From JACJWR01 sp964627505 (lineage in GTDB: Bacteria > Actinomycetota > Actinomycetes > S36-B12 > UBA10799), in the NCBI GenBank assembly GCA_964627505.1, contig CAZVKB010000013.1:1-38863 (forward strand): 38,863 nt of DNA, written 5' to 3'. Below are positions 8,213 through 15,767 of the stretch, piece by piece. The notes below the pieces were generated by a model. The model had not been told where the DNA came from, did no database searches, and saw nothing but the letters and a program-made list of their open reading frames with translations. The position numbers and the translations under genes were made by a program. Positions within the stretch are counted from its first letter, which is position 1. The number at the start of each line of letters is the position of its first letter.

Positions 8213-10243
8213 ATGGCTACGGGCGCAGACACCCTCACCACCACATCGGTGCCGACAACCCGCCCCAGTCCCCGGGTAACCCAACTGTTGATCCTCGGCT
8301 TCGGCTTGGTGCTGCTCGCCACCGCCGCCGGACTGGTGCTCGGAGACGGCCGCTACACCGCCCCCACCACCGGGTTGACCGATGCCGGTCCACTTGTTGG
8401 CTGGCTGGTACCACTGCTACGGGCCGCCACGTTCACCGCCGGCGTGGCAACGTTCGGTTGGCTCGGATACGCGGCTTTTCTGGGCCCACAACGGCGCGAC
8501 GGCACCTTGGGGACGGGTGGATTGGCCGACGTCCGGCGGGCGACCAACGCGGCCGGAATCTGGGCGGCGAGTTCGTTGGCGACGGCCGTGGTGAGCATGG
8601 CTAGCGTGCTTGGTTCCCCCCTGGCGGAGGTGATTCGCCCGGCCGTGATTTCCCGCTACGCCTGGGACATCCCAATTGTCCGGGCCTACGTGCTTGGCGC
8701 GTTCATCGCTGGGGCGATCTGGGTGTTCGGTCGTCAGACCCGCTCCCTGGCCGCGGCCGCGGGGTGGGCGGTGGCCGCGGGCGCTGCCTTGTCGTTCATT
8801 CCCTTGGCCGGTCACGCTGCCGGATATGGTGACCACGCGCTCGCCCTGACTTCCGGCGTCGTGCATGTGTTGGCCATGGCCACTTGGGTGGGAGGGCTGC
8901 TTGCCCTGTCAGTCCATGCTTGGCGTGGCGACGCCGGTGTTGTGGAGGCGGCGCGCAGGTACTCCAACTTCGCCATGGTCAGCGTGGGTCTCCTGGTGCT
9001 TACTGGCATCGCCAATGCCTACACCCGCATGGACACCTTTTCCGACCTCTGGAATTCCGGCTACGGCAGACTGGTGACTGCCAAGACCATTCTGCTGATC
9101 GGGATCGTGCTGATCGCCGCGGTTGTGCGCCGTCGGCTCGCCGAGCGGGTGGGACACAGCCGGCCGGCATTGGCCGGGCTTGTGGCCACCGAACTCGGGT
9201 TGATGGCCGTGGCCACTGGTTTCGCCGTGGCGCTGGCTATCACGCCTTACCCTCGTGCCGAAAATTCCGCCACCACGCTGGTGGAGCAACTGCTCGGCCG
9301 ACCGATGCCCGAAGCCCCCACCACAACCGCCTTGATCTTCGGCTGGCAATTCGAGCCGGTGTTCCTGGTCGGCGGTTTGATAGCGGCAGCCCTATATGTG
9401 GCCGGAACCGTGCGGCTGCGCTCCCGCGGCGACTCGTGGCCGGTGGGTCGCACCATCGCTTGGCTACTCGGGGTAATCGCCGTCATGTGGTCCACCAACT
9501 CCGGGTTGGCGGTCTACTCGCCCGTCGATTTCAGCATCCACATGCTCCAACACATGGTGCTGTCCATGATTGCGCCGATCCTGCTGGTGATGGGCACGCC
9601 GATCACGTTGGCGCTTCGGGCCATCAATCCGGCGCCGAGCGGGCGCCGCGGGCCGCGCGAGTGGATCGCCTGGGGCATCAACACCCCCGTGGCCAAGTTC
9701 ATCACCCATCCCCTGTGGGTCTTGCTGATCTTCACCGTGGGCTTGTACGGCTTGTACTACACGCCGCTGTTCGGCTGGCTGATGGGTTCGCACCTGGGCC
9801 ACCTCGCCATGCAGGTGCACTTCCTGCTGGCCGGGTACCTGTTCTCCTACGTGGTGCTCGGCCTCGACCCCGCGCCCCGCGTGCTCGCACCCTGGCTGCG
9901 GATGCTGATGTTGCTCGTGGCGATGTCGTTGCACTCGTTCTTTGCCGTGCCGATCATGATGAGCGACATCGTGTTCGCCGGCGATTGGTATTCGCAGGTG
10001 CAACCACCATGGGTGACCGATCTGGTGGCGAGAACCAAACTGGCCGGCGGCATCGCCTGGGGAATCGCCGAAGTTCCCTCCCTGATGTTGATGATCGTGC
10101 TGGCCGTGCAGTGGGCACGCTCGGATGACCGCGAGGCTCGGCGTCACGATCGCCAGGCCGACCGCGATGGCGAGGCCGAACTGACGGCCTACAACGAGCG
10201 CTTGCGGCTGATGAACGAATCAGCACAGCGCCGGGGCGAGTAA
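8213..10243 (+). CDS. CopD copper-import domain fused to CtaG oxidase-assembly domain
   Basis: This 676-residue integral membrane protein has many hydrophobic segments. The first half (about 20-350) is CopD-like, with the conserved GHAAGYGDH and HVLAMATWVGG histidine-rich stretches. The second half (about 385-630) is the caa3_CtaG family, with HMLQHMVLSM, MQVHFLLAGYLFS and a conserved D-P (GLDPAPR). Fusions of this kind are common in Actinomycetota and serve copper import and delivery to the Cu centres of haem-copper oxidase (family knowledge). The C-terminus is a charged cytoplasmic tail. I chose the ATG at 8213 because it follows the previous stop; ATG at 8102 or 8135 would overlap the preceding gene and add polar residues only. 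Its natural partner copC lies 4.6 kb upstream, across the exporter and HprK genes. Confidence 0.87.
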   Translation: MATGADTLTTTSVPTTRPSPRVTQLLILGFGLVLLATAAGLVLGDGRYTAPTTGLTDAGPLVGWLVPLLRAATFTAGVATFGWLGYAAFLGPQRRDGTLGTGGLADVRRATNAAGIWAASSLATAVVSMASVLGSPLAEVIRPAVISRYAWDIPIVRAYVLGAFIAGAIWVFGRQTRSLAAAAGWAVAAGAALSFIPLAGHAAGYGDHALALTSGVVHVLAMATWVGGLLALSVHAWRGDAGVVEAARRYSNFAMVSVGLLVLTGIANAYTRMDTFSDLWNSGYGRLVTAKTILLIGIVLIAAVVRRRLAERVGHSRPALAGLVATELGLMAVATGFAVALAITPYPRAENSATTLVEQLLGRPMPEAPTTTALIFGWQFEPVFLVGGLIAAALYVAGTVRLRSRGDSWPVGRTIAWLLGVIAVMWSTNSGLAVYSPVDFSIHMLQHMVLSMIAPILLVMGTPITLALRAINPAPSGRRGPREWIAWGINTPVAKFITHPLWVLLIFTVGLYGLYYTPLFGWLMGSHLGHLAMQVHFLLAGYLFSYVVLGLDPAPRVLAPWLRMLMLLVAMSLHSFFAVPIMMSDIVFAGDWYSQVQPPWVTDLVARTKLAGGIAWGIAEVPSLMLMIVLAVQWARSDDREARRHDRQADRDGEAELTAYNERLRLMNESAQRRGE

Positions 10244-10326
10244 CTCGCGACTCGCATGTGGCCGGATCCGGCAGTCTGCTCGCCGGCGTAGTTTTGAGCC
10301 GGCAGTGGTCCTTACCGGCGTTGCGC

Positions 10327-10950
10327 TTAGCCGGCACAGGTCCCCTGGTCCCACTCGGCCAGCGCCGCTTGCACCGCTGCCACGCGGTGCGCGCGGGAAC
10401 CCTGCACCCGGATCCAGCGCAGGTGGTCCGACTGCGCATTCTGCGTGTTGGCATCAGAACTCGGGGGCGCCCCACCGCTGAGGAGTTCACCGATGATCCG
10501 CTGCGCCCGGTCTCGCCACAGCACCCCATCGCGCTGGCCACTGTCGGCCACCCACGGAATGTCCGCGTCACACCAGACCACCAAAGCGTTGTCGGCCGCG
10601 GCCAAGGCCGGAGCAACCAAGTCCGGATCGTCGTAATAGAGCATGCTGTACACCGCAGTCATAAGCAGTGAACCGTCTGAAATCACCCATGCCAATCCCA
10701 GTTCGGCAGCTCGGTGACGGGCGGCTTGTTCCCTACCGGCCTGCGCGGTGAGCACCTGCCATTGTTCGGCGGCATCTGGCACCCGACCGTGCTCGGCCAC
10801 CCACTCCCGCAGCGTTTCCGGTACCGCCAGACCCGGCAGCGCGCTCGCCAGATCAGACACCAAAGTACTTTTGCCAGTGGATTCACCACCGACCACGGCA
10901 ATCAGACGCGGTCCAGAGTCAGGCGCAGTGTTTGGATTGGCGTGGTTCAA
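10327..10950 (-). CDS. NadR-like P-loop kinase, probably for an imported vitamin
   Basis: The 207-residue protein resembles the ribosylnicotinamide-kinase domain of NadR (AAA_28 type), with Walker A VVGGESTGKST near residues 19-29 and a PETLREWV segment. It lacks the nucleotidyltransferase domain of full NadR. The start ATG overlaps the stop of the upstream transporter gene (ATGA), so the two are co-translated. In a nicotinamide riboside context it would trap that nucleoside by phosphorylation. Because the operon is led by a TPP riboswitch, phosphorylation of thiamine is the more likely role (inference). The C-terminus is Ala/Gln-rich. It ends 83 bp from the convergent CopD-CtaG gene. Confidence 0.75.
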   Translation of the reverse strand: MNHANPNTAPDSGPRLIAVVGGESTGKSTLVSDLASALPGLAVPETLREWVAEHGRVPDAAEQWQVLTAQAGREQAARHRAAELGLAWVISDGSLLMTAVYSMLYYDDPDLVAPALAAADNALVVWCDADIPWVADSGQRDGVLWRDRAQRIIGELLSGGAPPSSDANTQNAQSDHLRWIRVQGSRAHRVAAVQAALAEWDQGTCAG

Positions 10951-11621
10951 CGGGCCGACCCGGCATCAGTTCCGTCCCCCACGAGGTGCCCGGGAGCCTG
11001 CGGCGCTCCCACAACCTGCGTTGCCACCTGATCGTTATCCTCCGCCTCACAGTCGGTCCGCTGAAACCACGTGCGCCAACCAATCAGCGCCATCACGATC
11101 AAAATCGCATAGAAGCTGGCCGTGAAGTACAAGCCCTGACTGGCGTAGAGCCCGGTGCCCACCAGATTCACCAATACCCAGATCGGCCAGGCTTCCACCT
11201 TCGCCAACACCATCAGCAGTTGCGCCGCGATCGATCCCACCAGCATGAACGCATCGCCCCAGGTCGCCACTCCGCCGATCATCTGCAACAAGGGGGCCAA
11301 TACCACCCAGGCCAGCACCACCCCACCGGCGCCGAGCCACCGCTGCCGAGCGGAGAGTTGCCCGGGCACCCGGACTCCCTCTGTTCCCCATGTGAACCAG
11401 CCCCACACCGCCGCGGCGAGAAAGACCACCTGCATCCCGGCTGAGGCGTACAAATGCCACTGCACAAAGAGCCAGCCGTAGAGCAGACTCGACAGAAAGT
11501 AGGGCGGCCACATCCAGCGCGTGCCGACGATGCCCAGCGCAATGCCGAGCAGCGCGAGCACCACCGAGGCTAATTCGATCGCGGTGACCTGGTAGTCCCA
11601 CGCAGTGAAGAGAACTGTCAT
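10947..11621 (-). CDS. pnuT: PnuC-family transporter, probably PnuT for thiamine
   Basis: This 224-residue membrane protein has about seven hydrophobic segments and the aromatic PnuC signature (AAVWGWFTWGTEG near residue 75, and PIWVLVNLVGTGLYASQG in the second half). PnuC proteins carry out facilitated uptake of nicotinamide riboside; the PnuT subgroup carries thiamine. A TPP riboswitch lies directly upstream, which points to thiamine. The ATG at 11621 was chosen because it follows the aptamer and a GGGAG Shine-Dalgarno sequence (11629-11633). An in-frame start at 11807 would run through the riboswitch and is rejected. The C-terminus carries a hydrophilic tail of about 40 residues. The stop overlaps the kinase start. 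Confidence 0.85.
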   Translation of the reverse strand: MTVLFTAWDYQVTAIELASVVLALLGIALGIVGTRWMWPPYFLSSLLYGWLFVQWHLYASAGMQVVFLAAAVWGWFTWGTEGVRVPGQLSARQRWLGAGGVVLAWVVLAPLLQMIGGVATWGDAFMLVGSIAAQLLMVLAKVEAWPIWVLVNLVGTGLYASQGLYFTASFYAILIVMALIGWRTWFQRTDCEAEDNDQVATQVVGAPQAPGHLVGDGTDAGSAR

Positions 11622-11633
11622 GTCCCACACTCC

Positions 11634-11721
11634 CAACCCGGCATTACCCGGACGGTCATGCGGTCTGCGGCCCGCGTGGCTCGCACTCTCAGTTGGCCGG
11701 TCGCGCCAACTCCCGCGGTTG
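11634..11721 (-). promoter_or_regulatory. TPP (thiamine pyrophosphate) riboswitch
   Basis: Reading the minus strand, all hallmarks of the THI box are present in order. They are a 5' P1 strand CAACC (11717-11721), GCGGGAG, a P3 hairpin (GTTGGC/GGCCAAC), the invariant CTGAGA (11687-11692), the GACCGCATGACCGTCC pyrophosphate-sensor side, GGGTAATGCC (11640-11649), and the 3' P1 strand GGTTG (11634-11638). The P1 strands are exactly complementary. The Shine-Dalgarno GGGAG (11629-11633) abuts P1, so ligand binding probably blocks translation initiation of the transporter gene 12 nt downstream. A TACAGT hexamer (11748-11753, minus strand) is a possible -10. Confidence 0.9.
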
Positions 11722-11927
11722 TCAGCATCGCCAGTGACGCCGTAGCCACTGTAGTGCAGGCACCGGTTCCACACCAACCGCCGGGATTCGTCGGGGTCCT
11801 TCGACACGTGTGTCGTGGGCCCCTGTCAACCGGGCAAAGTAGTTGCCGCTGTTGGCTTTTGGGATGTGATGCAGGCAACTTCGGAGCCGCTGCTCTTGCG
11901 CTTGTTACCCGCGAGTAGGATCATTGG
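11722..11927. other. Intergenic region upstream of the riboswitch and of the acyl-CoA dehydrogenase gene
   Basis: This part of the divergent region should hold the promoter of the riboswitch operon (a weak TACAGT -10 at 11748-11753, minus strand). A TAGGAT hexamer at 11916-11921 could be the -10 of the dehydrogenase gene. I see no gene, tRNA or repeat. Confidence 0.4.
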
Positions 11928-11943
11928 GTTACTGACCGGTAAC
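11928..11943. promoter_or_regulatory. Candidate TetR-type operator upstream of the acyl-CoA dehydrogenase gene
   Basis: GTTACTGACCGGTAAC is an imperfect palindrome with perfect 5-bp arms (GTTAC/GTAAC) and 12 of 16 symmetric positions. It lies 43 bp before the start codon and just after a TAGGAT -10-like hexamer. Palindromes with TTAC...GTAA arms are common for TetR-family fatty-acid regulators. No regulator gene is adjacent. Confidence 0.4.
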
Positions 11944-11985
11944 TTCGGCGCCCTCGTGCGCCACGACCCCAGTGGGAGCACACAT

Positions 11986-13833
11986 ATGTCGCATTACAAG
12001 AGCAACGTGCGCGACATCGAATTCAACCTCTTCGAGGTGTTCGGTGCCGACAAGCGCATGGGCGCTGCCCCGTTCGACGACATGGACGCGGACACCGCCA
12101 AGGAAATCGTCCGTGAGGTCGACAAGCTTGCCAAGGGCCAGCTCAGCGACTCTTTCGCCAGCGCCGATCGGAACCCCCCGGTCTTCGACCCGGCCACTTT
12201 CACCGTGAAGATGCCTGAGGACTTCAAGGCTGCCTACCAGCAGCTCATGGACGCCGAATGGTGGCGCCTGGAGCTCCCTGAGGAGCTCGGTGGCACCGGC
12301 GCACCCCCGAGCCTGCGCTGGGCCGTGGCGGAACTGATCCTCGGCTCCAACCCCGCTGCCTTCATGTACATGTCTGGGCCTGGCTTCGCCGGCATTCTCA
12401 ACGCTCTGGGCAATGAGGATCAGAAGAAGATGGCTCAGCTGATGATCGACAACCAGTGGGGCGCAACCATGGTCCTCACCGAGCCGGATGCCGGTTCGGA
12501 CGTCGGTGCCGGGCGCACCAAGGCCTTCCTACAACCCGACGGCACCTGGCACATCGAGGGTGTCAAGCGGTTCATCACCTCCGCCGAACACGACATGAGT
12601 GAGAACATCGTCCACCTCGTGCTGGCCCGCCCCGAGGGTGTCGACGGCGTTGGCGGCCCGGGCACCAAAGGCCTGAGCCTCTTCGTCGTGCCCAAGTACC
12701 ACGTCGATCTTGAGACTGGTGAACTCGGCGCTCGCAACGGCGCCTACGTCACCAACGTCGAGAAGAAGATGGGCTTGAAGGTTTCCACCACGTGTGAGTT
12801 GACCTTCGGCGAGAAGGAGCCAGCCATTGGTTGGCTCGTTGGCGACGTCCATGACGGCATCGCGCAAATGTTCAAGGTCATCGAATACGCACGCATGATG
12901 GTGGGCACCAAGGCCATCGCCACGCTCAGCACGGGCTACCTCAACTCCCTGGACTACGCCAAGAACCGGGTCCAAGGCGCCGACATGACCCAGATGATGA
13001 ACAAGACCGCCCCGCGCGTCACCACCACCCATCACCCCGACGTGCGTCGCAGCCTGATTCTGCAGAAGTCCTACGCCGAAGGCATGCGGGCCCTGGTGAT
13101 GTACACCGCCATGTGGCAGGACAAGGTCGCGATTGCGGAGGCGACCGGTGGCGATGCCGACCTGGCCGAGCGCATGAACGACCTGCTGCTGCCAATCGTC
13201 AAGGGTGTGGGCTCGGAGCGCTCGTACGAACTGCTCTCCTCGCAGTCGCTGCAGACCCTCGGCGGGTCCGGCTACCTGCAGGACTACCCGATCGAGCAGT
13301 ACATCCGGGACGCCAAGATCGACACCTTGTACGAAGGCACCACGGCGATCCAGGGTCTGGACTTCTTCTTCCGCAAGATGGTCCGCGACCAGTTCAAGGC
13401 CGTCTCGCACCTGGCTGCTGAAATCACCGAAACCGTCAAGGGCGACTCCGGCAGCGGCGAACTGCTCGCCGAGCGCGAACTGCTGGGAACTGCCCTCGAG
13501 GACGTGCAGGGCTTGATCGGCACCCTGGGTGGCTGGGCGATGAAGTCCCAGCAGGAACCGCAGGAACTCTACCGGGTGGGCCTGAACACCACCCGGCTGC
13601 TGATGGCTGCCGGCGACTTGGTGATCGGCTGGCTGCTGCTTCGGCAAGCTGAGGTGGCATTGGCGGCGCTGGAAACCGAGACGCTATCGGCCAAGGACCG
13701 GGCCTTCTACGAGGGCAAGGTTGCGATTGCCCGCTGGTTCGCCCAGAACCGGCTGCCGCTGCTGACCGCCGAGCGCGTGGTCGCCGAGGCAACGAGCCTG
13801 GACGTCATGGAACTCGACGAGGCCAGCTTCTAG
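11986..13833 (+). CDS. fadE5: Acyl-CoA dehydrogenase, FadE5-like long form
   Basis: The 615-residue flavoprotein should oxidise acyl-CoA to trans-2-enoyl-CoA, the first step of beta-oxidation. It has the long architecture of mycobacterial FadE5 (about 611 residues): an N-terminal helical extension (1-60), the usual helical/beta/helical core (about 65-470), and an extra C-terminal helical domain (about 480-600). Visible motifs are MVLTEPDAGSDVG in the FAD/substrate region, LGGSGYLQDYP, and YEGTTAIQ, whose glutamate (E450) is the expected catalytic base. The ATG at 11986 has GGGAG 8 nt upstream and removes 57 non-homologous residues of the longer open frame. It is preceded by a candidate TetR operator and followed by a strong hairpin, so it is probably monocistronic. 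Confidence 0.92.
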   Translation: MSHYKSNVRDIEFNLFEVFGADKRMGAAPFDDMDADTAKEIVREVDKLAKGQLSDSFASADRNPPVFDPATFTVKMPEDFKAAYQQLMDAEWWRLELPEELGGTGAPPSLRWAVAELILGSNPAAFMYMSGPGFAGILNALGNEDQKKMAQLMIDNQWGATMVLTEPDAGSDVGAGRTKAFLQPDGTWHIEGVKRFITSAEHDMSENIVHLVLARPEGVDGVGGPGTKGLSLFVVPKYHVDLETGELGARNGAYVTNVEKKMGLKVSTTCELTFGEKEPAIGWLVGDVHDGIAQMFKVIEYARMMVGTKAIATLSTGYLNSLDYAKNRVQGADMTQMMNKTAPRVTTTHHPDVRRSLILQKSYAEGMRALVMYTAMWQDKVAIAEATGGDADLAERMNDLLLPIVKGVGSERSYELLSSQSLQTLGGSGYLQDYPIEQYIRDAKIDTLYEGTTAIQGLDFFFRKMVRDQFKAVSHLAAEITETVKGDSGSGELLAERELLGTALEDVQGLIGTLGGWAMKSQQEPQELYRVGLNTTRLLMAAGDLVIGWLLLRQAEVALAALETETLSAKDRAFYEGKVAIARWFAQNRLPLLTAERVVAEATSLDVMELDEASF

Positions 13834-13895
13834 CAACACCTGCGCACAGCTGGAGATGCAGTTGTGCAGATGCGCCAAGTCTTACCGGTTGGCAC

Positions 13896-13933
13896 AAGTG
13901 CGGCGTCGCTCCACGTGGGGCGGCGCCGCACTT
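13896..13933 (+). terminator. Hairpin terminator after the acyl-CoA dehydrogenase gene
   Basis: AAGTGCGGCG (13896-13905) pairs perfectly with CGCCGCACTT (13924-13933). The loop contains the self-complementary CCACGTGG, which can extend the stem. Only a short T-run follows, as is usual in high-G+C actinobacteria. It lies 62 nt after the stop codon. Confidence 0.6.
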
Positions 13934-13964
13934 TCGTGCGGGCGGTGTCGAGCTTGGGTGTTAG

Positions 13965-13970
13965 TAGACT
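13965..13970 (+). promoter_or_regulatory. Candidate -10 hexamer for a leaderless transcript
   Basis: TAGACT ends 6 nt before the ATG at 13977. The second duplicated ATG (14001) has GCGACT at the same distance and so lacks a -10, which favours 13977. Confidence 0.45.
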
Positions 13971-14014
13971 CCCGGCATGGTTGAGGTTGCGACTCCCGGC
14001 ATGGTTGAGGTTGC
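13967..14014 (+). repeat. Perfect 24-bp tandem duplication spanning the start codon
   Basis: Two identical 24-bp units, 13967-13990 and 13991-14014, each begin gactcccggc and end gaggttgc. Each contains an in-frame ATG (13977 and 14001). Because 24 is a multiple of three, the duplication adds eight residues (MVEVATPG) to the protein and keeps the frame. Confidence 0.95.
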
Positions 14015-14786
14015 ATTGCTGCAATTGCGCTTGGACGCCCGGCAATCCGAGGTGCCAGCGCAAGCGCACCCCTTGGCGCCCGTGTTGGATCAGATTCGCC
14101 GAGTAGCCGCGGCCGGCGCCCAGTTTGTGGTGCTGCCCGAACTGTGGCGCACCGGACCCTTCGAACTTGAGACCACCATCGACCTGGCTGAGCCGCTACA
14201 CGGCCAAACTGCCACTGCAATGTCCAATGTGGCCCGCGAATGGTCGATTTGGTTGCATGCCGGGTCGATTTTGGAGTCCACGGCTGACGGCGTCTACAAC
14301 ACCTCGTTGCTGTTCTCGCCGACTGGGGCGCTGGCGGCGCGGTATCGTAAACGCCACCTGTTCGGATTCAACGGTGGGGAGGCGGCGTTCGTGCAGGCGG
14401 GCGACGAGATAGTGGTGGTGGACACGCCGCTGGGTCCAACGGGTCTTGCCACCTGCTACGACCTGCGCTTCCCCGAGCATTTTCGCGCCCTCACCGATGC
14501 CGGAGCCCAGGCCGTCGTGCTCACCTCCGGCTGGCCCGCAGTGCGAATCGCACACTGGGACGTGCTCACCCGGGCGCGCGCGATCGAGAACCAGGTGTGG
14601 CTGCTGGGCGCCAATGCCGCTGGCAGCTCCGGAACGGTTCGTTTGGGGGGGCACTCCTGCGTGGTTGACCCTTGGGGTGAGGCGATGGTGGCACCTGACG
14701 ACGCGGCAGTCCTGACCGCACAACTCGATGCCGACGCTGTGACAGTCACGCGGGCGGATTTTCCGGTGCTGGCAGATCGGCGCTGA
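13977..14786 (+). CDS. Carbon-nitrogen hydrolase (nitrilase superfamily amidase)
   Basis: The 269-residue cytoplasmic amidohydrolase carries the full nitrilase-superfamily triad. It has E55 in VVLPELW, K125 in RYRKRHLFG and the nucleophile C160 in ATCYDLRFPE. The YDLRFPE context fits omega-amidase/Nit-type enzymes that hydrolyse small carboxamides such as alpha-ketoglutaramate or deaminated glutathione (family knowledge); the exact substrate is unknown. The first nine residues arise from a tandem duplication, and family members normally begin like the second copy (MVEVALLQL). The first ATG is still preferred because only it has a TANNNT hexamer 6 nt upstream. No Shine-Dalgarno sequence is visible for either start. 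Confidence 0.88.
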   Translation: MVEVATPGMVEVALLQLRLDARQSEVPAQAHPLAPVLDQIRRVAAAGAQFVVLPELWRTGPFELETTIDLAEPLHGQTATAMSNVAREWSIWLHAGSILESTADGVYNTSLLFSPTGALAARYRKRHLFGFNGGEAAFVQAGDEIVVVDTPLGPTGLATCYDLRFPEHFRALTDAGAQAVVLTSGWPAVRIAHWDVLTRARAIENQVWLLGANAAGSSGTVRLGGHSCVVDPWGEAMVAPDDAAVLTAQLDADAVTVTRADFPVLADRR

Positions 14787-14858
14787 TCGGAGTGGTGCGC
14801 GGGGCCCTCCGCCATGGGTCCTTGACCGACCACCCCAGGTTCACCAGCCAACAAGCAG

Positions 14859-14864
14859 TAGCGT
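14859..14864 (+). promoter_or_regulatory. Candidate -10 hexamer for a leaderless transcript
   Basis: TAGCGT ends 6 nt before the ATG at 14871. Confidence 0.4.
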
Positions 14865-14870
14865 GATGCC

Positions 14871-15704
14871 ATGACTTGGCACCTGCACGAGGCGACCTAC
14901 CCGCAACTGGTCAACGCCTGGTTGAGCGCGATCGAACCGTTTGCCGAACTGTCCGAGGGACTGTCCGATGCCCAATGGGCCGCGCCGAGCATCCTGCCTG
15001 GCTGGACCAATGCGGACATCGTCGCACACGTTGTGGGCATCGAACGGGACCTGCTGGGGGAGCCGACGCCGGCGATTGAACCCGATTGGGAGGCCTTGCC
15101 GCACGCCGATGACCTCTTTAGCCGCTATACCGAATTGGCGGTGGCCCTCCGCCGGGATATGAGCCAGCGAGAAGTATGCGCGGAACTGCGGAAAACCATC
15201 GCGGCTCGTCGGGAGGCTCTTGCCAAGGAGCCCGGTGCGCTAGGCGAGGTGGTGCGCGGACCCGGCGGCTGGGAGCTGCCCCGCGGAGTCGTCTTGCGCA
15301 TGCGATGCTTCGATATCTGGGTGCACGATCAGGACATTCGGGCCGGGATCGGCGTGGTCGGCGACCTTGGTACGGACGCCGCTTGGGTGGCTTCCGAACG
15401 GATGTTGGCCGGGCTAGGACGCACGTGGGCGCGCGATGTGGCCGCCCCAGCCGACGTCCGGGCACGCATCAACGTCACCGGTCCCGGGGTGGAGTTTGCC
15501 GTGGTGGTACATACGGATGCAGCCGGGCGGGGTCACACGGCGCCGGCCGATGCCGCGCCCGTGAGCCTGGACGTGACAATGACGTGGCCAGTATTTGCAG
15601 CCCTCTCGTGCGGAAGAAACTCCGCTTCCGCTGCGGATGTCACGATGACCGGGGACACCGAACTCGGGTCGCGGCTCATCCAACATTTCAACGTAGCACC
15701 GTAG
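14871..15704 (+). CDS. Maleylpyruvate isomerase-family mycothiol-dependent (DinB-fold) enzyme
   Basis: The 277-residue protein matches the TIGR03083-type MDMPI family. A four-helix DinB-like metal-binding domain (about 8-160) is followed by a C-terminal SCP2-like domain (about 185-275). LPGWTNADIVAHVVGIERDLL (family hallmark) supplies H53, and FDIWVHDQDIR supplies D148 and H152. The usual triad is His-Glu-His, so an aspartate appears to replace the glutamate here. The family uses mycothiol, the actinobacterial thiol, as cofactor or substrate; the exact reaction cannot be inferred. It starts 84 bp after the amidase gene, apparently with its own leaderless promoter. Confidence 0.8.
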   Translation: MTWHLHEATYPQLVNAWLSAIEPFAELSEGLSDAQWAAPSILPGWTNADIVAHVVGIERDLLGEPTPAIEPDWEALPHADDLFSRYTELAVALRRDMSQREVCAELRKTIAARREALAKEPGALGEVVRGPGGWELPRGVVLRMRCFDIWVHDQDIRAGIGVVGDLGTDAAWVASERMLAGLGRTWARDVAAPADVRARINVTGPGVEFAVVVHTDAAGRGHTAPADAAPVSLDVTMTWPVFAALSCGRNSASAADVTMTGDTELGSRLIQHFNVAP

Positions 15705-15755
15705 GCGATCGGCGAACATCGCCGACGTCAACCCCCTTTCACCCGGGAGGGCGAC

Positions 15756-15761
15756 TATCCT
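15756..15761 (+). promoter_or_regulatory. Candidate -10 hexamer for the response regulator gene
   Basis: TATCCT ends 6 nt before the ATG at 15768, which suggests a leaderless message. Confidence 0.45.
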
Positions 15762-15767
15762 CCACAC

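Noticed and set aside
8884..10128. A 414-codon open frame within the CopD-CtaG gene
   Set aside because: The Arg/His-rich composition comes from the +1 frame of a membrane protein gene; no family features are seen.
10261..10272. GCCGGATCCGGC palindrome between the CopD-CtaG gene and the NadR-like gene as a terminator
   Set aside because: A 12-bp palindrome with no loop and no U-run would make a poor terminator hairpin. It is probably incidental in GC-rich DNA.
12529..13647. A 372-codon minus-strand open frame inside the acyl-CoA dehydrogenase gene
   Set aside because: It lies antisense to a well-conserved enzyme and has shadow-like composition with no domain.
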